Shown piece after piece: positions 27,821 to 37,125 of a DNA stretch of 39,720 nt. Every line of letters begins with the position of its first letter. The stretch's first letter is position 1. Where the stretch lies: NCBI GenBank assembly GCA_903873255.1, contig CAIQNR010000004.1, positions 1-39,720 on the forward strand, written 5' to 3'. The DNA comes from an uncultured bacterium. GTDB taxonomy: Bacteria > Babelota > Babeliae > Babelales > CAIQNR01. A program made the translations under genes and the position numbers. The notes beneath the pieces were generated by a model. That model was not told the origin of the DNA, searched no databases, and was given only the letters and a program-made list of their open reading frames with translations.

Positions 27821-29218
27821 TTACTCGCCCTCAGCTCCAATAACTTGTCCATTTTTAATAGCTTTTTCATAGCGACGACCTAAGAAGTAAGCAACCGTCC
27901 ACCATAAGCCTACGGTAACCCCTAAAAACGCCCCATACACTGAGCCTGATGCCCCGCTGACTAAAATATTAAAGGTTGATCCTGTGCCACGAGCAAACTT
28001 TTTACCAAAAGTATCGATCCAAGATTTTGATTTAAATTTAACATCCTTAACTGTTGGGATATAAAGCGCCTCAGTTACTGGCTGATTAAATGCATAATAC
28101 ACACCACGAAGTGCTATAAATGCTATTAAAATCCCCGTTGCTGAATCTGCATAAAAGAGATAGCACAATAATGCACCAATAACTGTTGGCATCACAAATA
28201 ATGAAAAACGCTCACCTAAATATGAAACCAATAAACGGGTCCCCAATAAGGAAATAATAAGCCCAGTAAAATGCACATAAAAGGAACTTTTAAATAAAAA
28301 GCAACTGACGCCAGAAACTTCATTAGAAATTCCTTCTGCAACCCCAAGACGCATATAGGCAAGTATTGCATTCACCACTTCGTAAAAGAAAATGGTAGAA
28401 AATATTCCAAAAACGTAAGGATATTTAACTAAAAATGCAAGCCCAGACCACATACCAGTCTCATCTTTACCTTCTTTATGTTGTTGCTTTTCAAATTGAT
28501 AAGCAGCCTCATAACCATGTAAATATTGACCTGGAATGGTACGCATCATATGCCAAATAATAAGAGGAACAGCCATAAGAAATAATGATGAAATAATCAT
28601 CAAGAAACTATGAATTTTTGGTTCAGAAAAACCGAGACCATAATGATGATTATTATAAGCAAGTAAAAACCATGCAAGTCCCGACGTTGCCATACCGCCC
28701 AATTTTGAAGCAGAAATAAGCAAGCCATAATTCTTTTTTGCACTATCAGGAGTAGTAATTGAATTTAAAAATGCCCAAAAAACACTTACCACAAACGGAG
28801 AAAAACTTTCTATATAAAAATAATAAATCCATCCAAAAAACCAATAAATGGTATAGGGCGCTACTATAGAATGTCCAACACCACCATGTGTAATCACTGC
28901 CGCAGAAATAAGGCCTATAACACTATAAATAAGCGTTAAATAACAAAGCAATTGATAACGCCGAACTTTATCAACCATCTTTCCGTACAAAAGCACTAAA
29001 GGCACTAAACCAAGAATCGTTAATAATTTCGCATAAGGAACAAGTGCCTTACCACCCATTATATCCATAAAAAGAGAGTCTTTAAGCTCCTTAGTGATAG
29101 TATACGAACCAATAATTGCAAAAAAAACAGCGCCTAAATATAAAAACTTTGTACGCTCTTTTGCATCAATTTGCCATAACGATTTAATTGTTTGAACAAT
29201 GCCTATACGCATTAGCAA
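27821..29218 (-). CDS. NTT/TLC family nucleotide transporter, copy 1
   Basis: ELKDSLFMDIMGGKALVPYAKLL, LYIPTVKDVKFKSKSWIDTFG; polytopic. Confidence 0.88.
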   Translation of the reverse strand: MLMRIGIVQTIKSLWQIDAKERTKFLYLGAVFFAIIGSYTITKELKDSLFMDIMGGKALVPYAKLLTILGLVPLVLLYGKMVDKVRRYQLLCYLTLIYSVIGLISAAVITHGGVGHSIVAPYTIYWFFGWIYYFYIESFSPFVVSVFWAFLNSITTPDSAKKNYGLLISASKLGGMATSGLAWFLLAYNNHHYGLGFSEPKIHSFLMIISSLFLMAVPLIIWHMMRTIPGQYLHGYEAAYQFEKQQHKEGKDETGMWSGLAFLVKYPYVFGIFSTIFFYEVVNAILAYMRLGVAEGISNEVSGVSCFLFKSSFYVHFTGLIISLLGTRLLVSYLGERFSLFVMPTVIGALLCYLFYADSATGILIAFIALRGVYYAFNQPVTEALYIPTVKDVKFKSKSWIDTFGKKFARGTGSTFNILVSGASGSVYGAFLGVTVGLWWTVAYFLGRRYEKAIKNGQVIGAEGE

Positions 29219-29277
29219 CCCCTTACGTAGAATAGTGCAACTCTATACATTCTTACCAACTCTTGCGCTTCAGACAA

Positions 29278-29314
29278 AAAAAAGGGCTTGCATGAAAAAA
29301 CACGCAAAGCCCTT
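29278..29314 (-). terminator. Terminator downstream of NTT copy 2
   Basis: AAGGGCTTGC ATGAAAAAACAC GCAAAGCCCTT preceded by an A-run on the + strand. Confidence 0.75.
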
Positions 29315-29369
29315 AATCTATAGCTAACTTCTCTTTTTTTAAAAATTTTTACCGATTTATAACAATCGT

Positions 29370-30662
29370 TTAGCATATCAGCTTATTCCCCTCAACTGCC
29401 CGCCTATGAATTTTGGCAACATATATGGCAGCAGCAATCCAAACACCGACTAATCCCAAACAAAACACTGAACTTATGAATATAAAACTAGATTGTAGCA
29501 CAGGTCTCAGCATATGAACAGCAGAACCTAATCCTTTTGCTACTCTTGATCCAAACGTATCTATCCAAGATTTTGCCTTGTACTTCACATCAACTGATGT
29601 CGGCACATACAACTGCTCTCGCGTAGGCTTATCAAGAGCATAACTAATCCCCTTAAAGGAAACGAGCGTAATCATAAGAATTGCTAAATTATCGGTTGTT
29701 CCCATAATAAGAACCCCCAGCCCCACAGCTATTGGTAAAAATAATAATGACCGTGCAACACCAAGCCAACGAGCAACAGCCCCAAAACCAAGTAGTAAAC
29801 TAATCAGTGCCACTAAATTTGCATATAAGGTGAGCTTAAAAAAGAATTCTATCAATTGACTTTTATCAACATATACATGCGCCGCTTTAATTTTAACATG
29901 ATATTCTAAAACAATAATAATCATATCGCATAAGCTTATAATCGCTAAAATACCTAGCAGATACGATTGCTTACCTATTAGTTTAAGTCCTTCAAAGAAA
30001 CCTGGCTTTTTAAAGACCTTTTCATGAGCTTTTTCGTAACAAAACCCTTTAAGAAGTTGCGGAGGAGTTACCCGCATAAACCAATACATCATGCCCGTCA
30101 CCACAACAAGTCCAATTGCCACAACAGACATCACCAATAATGGACCCCATACAGAAACAAATGGATACAGACAAAGTGGGGCAAGAACACCGCCAAGTTG
30201 TGCTCCCAATATAATCAACCCATATCCTTGTTTTGCAGACTCTGGCGTTGAAATATCAGCCACAAATGACCAAAATAATGCAATTAAAAGTGAGATAAAA
30301 ACTTCTGTAAATGCATACCAACCCCAACCAAGGGCAACTGAAGGAAAAAATTTCATTAAAAAGATAAATGCTGCAACGCTTGCACTGCCCAGAAGACATA
30401 TTCCATAAAATACGGTATGCCGAGCAAAATAATCCACTACTCTACCGTACGCAAGAAGCGCAGGAATTAAGGACAATAAAGAGATCCAGCGGACATAAGG
30501 CAACCACTCAACGCCGACCATTGTTATAAAAACAACATCTTTAAGAGGATGCATCAAAGCACATAAAGAAATCATACAAGTAAAAATGAGTGCCAATCGT
30601 AAAAACTTTAGGCACTCATCTTTATTTTTAAAATTTCCCCATAAGGCGAAATTAAAAGACAT
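29370..30662 (-). CDS. NTT/TLC family nucleotide transporter, copy 2
   Basis: HPLKDVVFITMVGVEWLPYVR, FWSFVADISTPESAKQGYGLI, LYVPTSVDVKYKAKSWIDTFGSR. Confidence 0.9.
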   Translation of the reverse strand: MSFNFALWGNFKNKDECLKFLRLALIFTCMISLCALMHPLKDVVFITMVGVEWLPYVRWISLLSLIPALLAYGRVVDYFARHTVFYGICLLGSASVAAFIFLMKFFPSVALGWGWYAFTEVFISLLIALFWSFVADISTPESAKQGYGLIILGAQLGGVLAPLCLYPFVSVWGPLLVMSVVAIGLVVVTGMMYWFMRVTPPQLLKGFCYEKAHEKVFKKPGFFEGLKLIGKQSYLLGILAIISLCDMIIIVLEYHVKIKAAHVYVDKSQLIEFFFKLTLYANLVALISLLLGFGAVARWLGVARSLLFLPIAVGLGVLIMGTTDNLAILMITLVSFKGISYALDKPTREQLYVPTSVDVKYKAKSWIDTFGSRVAKGLGSAVHMLRPVLQSSFIFISSVFCLGLVGVWIAAAIYVAKIHRRAVEGNKLIC

Positions 30663-30709
30663 GGGACAACTTTCTTAAAAAAAATAGTGTCCCATTATAC
30701 TAGCATATT

Positions 30710-32065
30710 TTAGCAAACAGTGCGATTTTCTTTGATCGCTTGTGTATGAGTTTTACCCAAGAACATTGCTGCAAATACCCAAACCCCGATTAAACCAAAA
30801 GAGGTAACCAAGATAACGAGTGGGAAAAGTTCTGTTCCCAATGCTGCTTTACTGTCGTTAACAATAGATCCAAGACCTTTTGAAAAACGTGAACCGAATG
30901 CATCGATCCATGCTTTTGAGCGGTATTTAGAGTCTTTTGTTGTTGGAATGTAAAGTTGTTCTTTAGCCGGTTGGTTTAACGCATAGTTAACACCTTTTGA
31001 GAACACCATAATCATGAATGCAACATTCAAGAGAGGGTGTAAATTTAAGGTAATAACTGCTACACCAACTAAAATAGGAAGCATTAACAGTGTTCTTGTA
31101 AGTCCAAGCTTGCTACCAATTTTACCTGCACCAAAAATAACGCAGATAAACGCAACAGCATTAGTCCATACAGCATACTTAAACAAGTACCCGGTAAGAG
31201 CATCACCAGTGTAAGAACCTTTTGCCAATGTTTTAAATTGGAAATCCAAGAAGGTAACAATAATTTCATAAAATGAAACAACTACAAAAATACCAAGAAG
31301 GTAAGGACGAGTAAGTAAAAGCTTTAACCCTTCCATAAATCCTGGTTTTGGCTTTCCTTCTAAAGGAGCTTTCTTTTCGTCAGCTTGGAAACCTTGCATT
31401 TGTTCTTTTGATACGTTGTTCATGAAATACCAAACGATCACAGGAATCAAAGCCATTGCAACAACACAAATGATAGTTGCAATACCTGAACCATTAGCTG
31501 CAGCTTCTCCACCTTCTTCTGGCATTACCATTTGACCAAGTAGAGGCCCAACGATACCACCAAATTGAGCACCCAATACGATAAGTGGGTAACCACGTTT
31601 TGCAGCATCTGGAGTTGTTGTATCAGCCACAAAAGACCAGAACAACATAACCATAATTGATCCAAAGCTTTCTACAAATAAGTAAAAAGTCCAACCTAAA
31701 TAACGGTCAGGGCTTGCTACAGTATTTTGCATACCGGTAGCTGGATCTAAAATTAATGCAGCAAAAATTGCAGCACCAATTGCATAGAAAATAGAAAGAC
31801 CATAAAGCACTTGATGGCGCTTAAATGAACTTACCAAACGTTCGTAAATCATCACCAATGGGATAACTACAAACATTGAAAGAATCTTTGCTTTTGGCTG
31901 ATAGTCTGTTCCAACCATCGTTAAGAATACGCCATCTTTTAAAGGACGTAACAACCAATAAGCACCAATGGTTAGACCAAAAAGCACAGAAAGAATCGAG
32001 AACTTTTTGCGTTCTTCTGAGCTTTCAAAGTTACTCCATATGGAAGTAAAAAATTTGACGACCAT
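30710..32065 (-). CDS. NTT/TLC family nucleotide transporter, copy 3
   Basis: YWLLRPLKDGVFLTMVG, FWSFVADTTTPDAAKRGYPLIVLGAQFG, LYIPTTKDSKYRSKAWIDAFGSR. Confidence 0.93.
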   Translation of the reverse strand: MVVKFFTSIWSNFESSEERKKFSILSVLFGLTIGAYWLLRPLKDGVFLTMVGTDYQPKAKILSMFVVIPLVMIYERLVSSFKRHQVLYGLSIFYAIGAAIFAALILDPATGMQNTVASPDRYLGWTFYLFVESFGSIMVMLFWSFVADTTTPDAAKRGYPLIVLGAQFGGIVGPLLGQMVMPEEGGEAAANGSGIATIICVVAMALIPVIVWYFMNNVSKEQMQGFQADEKKAPLEGKPKPGFMEGLKLLLTRPYLLGIFVVVSFYEIIVTFLDFQFKTLAKGSYTGDALTGYLFKYAVWTNAVAFICVIFGAGKIGSKLGLTRTLLMLPILVGVAVITLNLHPLLNVAFMIMVFSKGVNYALNQPAKEQLYIPTTKDSKYRSKAWIDAFGSRFSKGLGSIVNDSKAALGTELFPLVILVTSFGLIGVWVFAAMFLGKTHTQAIKENRTVC

Positions 32066-32317
32066 GAATCTTCACCCTTTCAGGTAGTTGCGGAGTTGTA
32101 CATTCAATTTGCGCCTTAACTAACCTCTAAAACACATGCTTTAGTCGATTAAGAAAAGCTAACTGCTACCGTTTCAGAAAGCCTTAAACCAACTCCAAGA
32201 TATTTAAGAACAGTCTAAAATCTATTATTTCAAAATAACTTTTTTATTTTAGTGTAAAAAAGAAGAAGCAACCATTTTTTATTCAAAAAACGATTGCTCC
32301 AGTAACTTTATCATATT

Positions 32318-33661
32318 TTAACAAACAATGCGATTTTCTTTAATCGCTTCTGCATGAGTTTTACCCAAAAAGATCGCTGCATAGGCCCAAACGCCTATTA
32401 AACCAAACGAAACAGTCAATGTACCAAGCACAAAAACATCTGGTCCCATAGACTTAAAGAGATCATGAATTACACCACCAAGGCTCTTTGAAGAACGCGA
32501 TCCAAACATATCGATCCAAGATTTTGCTTTATATTTAGAATCTTTACTTGTTGGAATATACAGTTGCTCTTTTGCTGGTTGATTAAGAGAGTAATTAACA
32601 CCTTTAAGAAGAACAACAAGCCAAAATACAACATTCAAAACAGGTATATAAGCAATTCCAAGCGCTGCAAGACCAACAATAATAGGCATGCATAGCAATG
32701 TTTTCGCTAGCCCCAATTTCTTACTAATCTTACCTGCACCAAGCGCTGCACATAGTAATGCTGTTAAATTGACCCAAACTGCATATTTCATCATAAACAT
32801 GGTAAGGGCATCACCACCACCAACACTCGCCTTTGCAAGGCCTTTCATCTGAAATTCAAGAATTGTTGCAACAATTTCATACAAGGTTACAACAGCAAAA
32901 ATACCAAGCAAATAAGGTCGGGTCAGTATCAACTGCAACCCTTCATAAAAGGTTGGCTTTGGTGGTTTACCTTCTATGGCAGCTTCATCACCATTAAAAC
33001 CCTGCATCTGATCTTTGGAAACTGTAGTCATAAAATAATAGACCATAGCGGGAATAAATAAGAATGATACTGCTCCACAAGCAACCGCTGTCCCTGATCC
33101 AAAATTTTGCACAATATTACCACCGACAAAAGGGAAAAATACTGAACCAAATTGTGCACCAAGTATCACTAATGAATAGCCTCGTTTTGCTGATTCTGGC
33201 GCCGTAATATCAGATACAAACGACCAAAAGAAAGAAACCAATACTGAGCCAATTGTTTCTACAAACAGATAAAAAGCCCAACCTAAAATACGATCGGTAC
33301 TTTCCACAGTATTAGCGATACCTGTTTCTGGATGCATAATGAGAATTGCAAACACCACTGAAAGAACTGCATATAATGCAGAAATTCCATATAAAATACG
33401 ATGACGAGGAAACATATCAACTAATTTAGTTACAATAAATACAATAGGAACTATAACAACAACCGAAAGTAGTTTAACGCGCCCCAGGTATTGTGGTCCG
33501 ACCATTGTCAGAAAAACACCGTCTTTAAGTGGCCGAAGTAACCAATAGACGCCCAGAATAAGGCCAAAAATAACAGACAAAAGCATAAATTTTCTACGCT
33601 CTTGCGGACTTTCGAACCCCACCCATAATGATGGGAAAAATGATGTTATAGCTGAAAACAT
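32318..33661 (-). CDS. NTT/TLC family nucleotide transporter, copy 4
   Basis: YWLLRPLKDGVFLTMVG, FWSFVSDITAPESAKRGYSLVILGAQFG, LYIPTSKDSKYKAKSWIDMFGSR. Confidence 0.93.
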   Translation of the reverse strand: MFSAITSFFPSLWVGFESPQERRKFMLLSVIFGLILGVYWLLRPLKDGVFLTMVGPQYLGRVKLLSVVVIVPIVFIVTKLVDMFPRHRILYGISALYAVLSVVFAILIMHPETGIANTVESTDRILGWAFYLFVETIGSVLVSFFWSFVSDITAPESAKRGYSLVILGAQFGSVFFPFVGGNIVQNFGSGTAVACGAVSFLFIPAMVYYFMTTVSKDQMQGFNGDEAAIEGKPPKPTFYEGLQLILTRPYLLGIFAVVTLYEIVATILEFQMKGLAKASVGGGDALTMFMMKYAVWVNLTALLCAALGAGKISKKLGLAKTLLCMPIIVGLAALGIAYIPVLNVVFWLVVLLKGVNYSLNQPAKEQLYIPTSKDSKYKAKSWIDMFGSRSSKSLGGVIHDLFKSMGPDVFVLGTLTVSFGLIGVWAYAAIFLGKTHAEAIKENRIVC

Positions 33662-33902
33662 AGAAACCCTTTCAGGTATTTTGGAATTGCCAATGGTTTA
33701 CACCTATTTTTTCATGGTCATCGTACGCATGAAAATAAAAAAATAAGCTTAAAGCTCTTTGAAACTGCGCAACCAACTCCAACTCATTACGCACTAACAA
33801 AAAGTCTTTTTCATTTACTGATTAAAACTTTATTTCATACTTGGGAAACATGACAGTATATGCTTTCAGCCAGTAAAATCAATAAAAAACCATTGTTTTT
33901 AT

Positions 33903-34400
33903 CTATAAAAAAAAGGGGGGGTATTCTACTAATTTTGATTTTACATCTTCTATTTTTTTCTGAAGCTCTTTACAATAACCAAGTAAAAAATGGGATGCTT
34001 TGATTACCTCATTAATTTTTTCAGCTAATTCTTTTGAGGTATAAGCATATTCATGAGCAACATCATTTTTCAGATCCCGTAAATCTTTCCACGGATATGC
34101 ATCCTCTAAAAACCCTATTTTTTCAAGCTTATTGAGCATATCAATAAAAGTTTGTTTTGGGGCATCATTCCCAACAATATTCAAAAGTAATGGAAATATT
34201 TTCCCACCAATATGATCTTGTAACTTTGAAAATCGAGAAGTCACCATCTCTAATATCTTTAAATCTTCATACGTCAAAGCATCAACTTTATGTTCATCGA
34301 TAACCCCTAATGTTTCAATTTCTTTCAACCCCAAATCCAATGCCCATGCATATCTGCTGGCTATTGCACTATGTTGAGCCAAATAATCTAATGTATTCAT
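33903..34400 (-). CDS. HEPN/HepT-like protein, putative toxin of an MNT-HEPN pair
   Basis: Helical protein with DLRDLKNDVAHEY near the C-terminus; ATGA overlap with upstream MNT gene. Confidence 0.72.
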   Translation of the reverse strand: MNTLDYLAQHSAIASRYAWALDLGLKEIETLGVIDEHKVDALTYEDLKILEMVTSRFSKLQDHIGGKIFPLLLNIVGNDAPKQTFIDMLNKLEKIGFLEDAYPWKDLRDLKNDVAHEYAYTSKELAEKINEVIKASHFLLGYCKELQKKIEDVKSKLVEYPPFFL

Positions 34401-34720
34401 ATCAATCTAATCTCTTCGTTCCGCGCTACTTTATAAATTAATAATTCAGCACTGCCAACGTAATTAAGTACCACATCAATCTTTTGCTCCCCTAAATTAT
34501 CCTGTAAAAGTACCCAAAATTTACTTTTTGCCTTTAATGCTTCTGAAATATTTTCTATCTGCGTTTCTACATATAAATCAATGTCGCCACCCCGTTTTTC
34601 TGGATATACTCGCGAGCCAAAAATCCATAACTGATCCCCTGGCAAAAAGCTTTGACCAAAAGCATTTTTGATATTATCAATATCTTTTTCTCTAAGCCGT
34701 ATATCTATGATTGGTTTCAT
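34397..34720 (-). CDS. MNT-type nucleotidyltransferase, putative antitoxin
   Basis: IFGSRVYPEKRGGDIDLYVE: GSx(9)DxD nucleotidyltransferase signature. Confidence 0.85.
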   Translation of the reverse strand: MKPIIDIRLREKDIDNIKNAFGQSFLPGDQLWIFGSRVYPEKRGGDIDLYVETQIENISEALKAKSKFWVLLQDNLGEQKIDVVLNYVGSAELLIYKVARNEEIRLI

Positions 34721-34922
34721 TTACATTACCTTTATCATTCATAATAATCTTATCCAAAATAGGCTAACAGGTTATATCAAAAATTTAAATCTCATTGTTT
34801 TTATCGACAATCACTAAAACTCTTAGTAACTTTTTACAATTTCATAAAAAATTGGCATACTATTTTTAATCCATTTTAATGATAATACTGTTTTTATATC
34901 GATGATACGTAAGGTAATGATT

Positions 34923-35624
34923 ATGCAAAAAAAGACTGTTTTAAATCCAGAAAATACGCTTGTACAACAATGTTATAACGAAATCAAAAATGACATTATT
35001 GAAGGTGTTTTAAAACCTGGACAAAAACTTAAAGTAGAAATGTTCAAACAACGCTTTTCTGTTGGACAAAGCCCTATTCGTGAAGCACTGTCACAGCTGC
35101 TTATGACTGGGCTTGTTACCACTGAAGAAAACAAAGGTTTTCGTGTAGCAAAAATATCAGAAGCTGATGTACGCGACATTTATGCAACCTTTACCATCAT
35201 CGAAACAAATGCTCTTAAACTAGCAATCAAACATGGCGACGAAAATTGGGAAGCAACCATTGTTGCAGAATTTCATAAACTTTCACTTATCGAAAACAAC
35301 CCAAAAGAAGTGCCGTATGAACTTTGGGCAGACCAAAACTATAAATTTCACCGTGCTCTTATTGCTGGATGCAATTCACCTGCGCTGCTTGAAATTCAAA
35401 ATATTTTATATTTACAATTCGATCGCTACTGCCGCATGGCCTATCACATGAACCCTCAACACACTTCCACCAATCATGATCAAGAAAAAAAAGATGATCA
35501 CAAAAAAATAGTTGATGCTGTACTTAAACGAGACACTAAAACAGCTGTTGATCTTATGACGTACCACATCAATGAACCACTTAAAGATGTGATCCATGTT
35601 CTTAAAACACAAAAAATGATCTGA
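34923..35624 (+). CDS. GntR family transcriptional regulator with FCD-like domain
   Basis: IKNDIIEGVLKPGQKLKVEMFKQRFSVGQSPIREALSQLLMTGLVTTEENKGFRV wHTH; helical C-terminal domain. Confidence 0.9.
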   Translation: MQKKTVLNPENTLVQQCYNEIKNDIIEGVLKPGQKLKVEMFKQRFSVGQSPIREALSQLLMTGLVTTEENKGFRVAKISEADVRDIYATFTIIETNALKLAIKHGDENWEATIVAEFHKLSLIENNPKEVPYELWADQNYKFHRALIAGCNSPALLEIQNILYLQFDRYCRMAYHMNPQHTSTNHDQEKKDDHKKIVDAVLKRDTKTAVDLMTYHINEPLKDVIHVLKTQKMI

Positions 35625-35756
35625 TTTTTATCGACACAATTTTGATTTGTCATTTTTTATGTGGTATAAAACTATAAAAATTTATGCCACTTAGAAAAAG
35701 GAGGTTATATAAAAAAAATAACTTTTTTTGCAATAACAACATTCTGCGGGGCCGCC

Positions 35757-36326
35757 ATGCATGCAATAACAGATCATCACAATCTTGTAAGAGTGACACA
35801 CCCTAACATTATCGCAGAACTGATCTATGCAACGGTCAATAATTTTACTCACCAACAACTGTATCCCTCAAATACTCCCCTCTACCTCCATAAAAATGTA
35901 GCACAACACTTATATGATGCAGCAGATGAATGCGCCACTCATGGCCTGTACCTCAAAATTTGGGATGCTTATCGCCCCCTTTCTATGCAACGAAAAATGT
36001 GGGAGATAATACCGGATGAGCGATATGTTAGCAATCCCGCAAAAGGCGGATACCATACACGAGGATGCGCTCTTGACGTTACACTTTGCGATAAAAATGG
36101 CACCAATCTTGCAATGCCTTCTGATTTTGATTGTTTTGATGAGCGCGCGCACACAACCAACTTTGATCAATTACCCGATGACATAAAAAAGAACGTTCTA
36201 CTTCTTAAAACCATTATGGAACAACATGGATTTACGCAAAACAACTATGAATGGTGGCACTTTGACTTTTTGCCTCTAGAAAAATTTCCAGTACTTGCTA
36301 TATCTTTTGAGCAACTCGATGTTTAA
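35757..36326 (+). CDS. D-alanyl-D-alanine dipeptidase, VanX/DdpX family; true start probably upstream at 35709
   Basis: IWDAYRPLSMQRKMW, SNPAKGGYHTRGCALDVTL, NNYEWWHFDF metal/active-site motifs. Confidence 0.9.
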   Translation: MHAITDHHNLVRVTHPNIIAELIYATVNNFTHQQLYPSNTPLYLHKNVAQHLYDAADECATHGLYLKIWDAYRPLSMQRKMWEIIPDERYVSNPAKGGYHTRGCALDVTLCDKNGTNLAMPSDFDCFDERAHTTNFDQLPDDIKKNVLLLKTIMEQHGFTQNNYEWWHFDFLPLEKFPVLAISFEQLDV

Positions 36327-36351
36327 TTAACCATTTAAAAAGGATTGTCAA

Positions 36352-36723
36352 ATGAAATTCACATCCACATTACTTACAATAACACTGCTTGCAACATCAC
36401 ACACCTCATGTACAGACACGTCTGAACCTACTACACCATTTTATGCACAGCTAAACCAAAATGCCCCTGAACCTCTACGTGGCAAAAAACTTACCATTGA
36501 ATTTGCATTCACCGATAAAGAGCTGCGCGAAGACCCCGATTATCGTATACTTCATGAAACTTCATGGTATCTCGATCATCATACGCCAGCACCAGAACGA
36601 ATTGTTTATTTTGGAAAAGATTCAAAAGGACATGTACATTATGCCCTGCTTGAATGGATGGAAATTATAACTGAATCAGCCGTTGATCCAATTAAAAAAT
36701 GGTTAGCAAAACAAGATAAATAA
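36352..36723 (+). CDS. Small secreted protein of unknown function
   Basis: Signal peptide MKFTSTLLTITLLATSHTSC; RIVYFGKDSKGHVHYALLEW. Confidence 0.65.
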   Translation: MKFTSTLLTITLLATSHTSCTDTSEPTTPFYAQLNQNAPEPLRGKKLTIEFAFTDKELREDPDYRILHETSWYLDHHTPAPERIVYFGKDSKGHVHYALLEWMEIITESAVDPIKKWLAKQDK

Positions 36724-36737
36724 TCTTAGGAATTTTC

Positions 36738-37067
36738 ATGAAAAAAATACTCACCTATGCTCTTTTATTTGCAATATGCATTACAACCACTTCTATCGTG
36801 TGCTCTGATACTCTCCCTAAACAACTGATGATTATAAATGGCGGACCTTATGTTCATCAAGCAATACTTCTTAAAGTAAAACATGTCTTAACCGATGCAC
36901 CCGACAGTGAAGATACTTGGCATCTCCTTGACTCTCAATTTGCACAAGCTCATCAAGAATATATTGGTCATAATCCGCCAAAAACAGGGACTCTTTATTT
37001 TGGTTTTGATACTCATGGTAGAGCGAAAATGATTCATGAGCAGTGGAGACAACAATCTGCTAAATAG
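36738..37067 (+). CDS. Small secreted protein, probable divergent relative of the preceding gene
   Basis: Signal peptide MKKILTYALLFAICITTTSIVCS; GTLYFGFDTHGRAKMIHEQW resembles upstream protein. Confidence 0.65.
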   Translation: MKKILTYALLFAICITTTSIVCSDTLPKQLMIINGGPYVHQAILLKVKHVLTDAPDSEDTWHLLDSQFAQAHQEYIGHNPPKTGTLYFGFDTHGRAKMIHEQWRQQSAK

Positions 37068-37125
37068 ATTTATTTTTTAATTTTTACTTAGCAATCAATT
37101 CTTACATTTTAATTCTTAGTTCCTC

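Noticed and set aside
35757-36326. Vancomycin resistance operon
   Set aside because: No VanH/VanA/VanRS homologs nearby; VanX-like dipeptidases also serve in peptide recycling.
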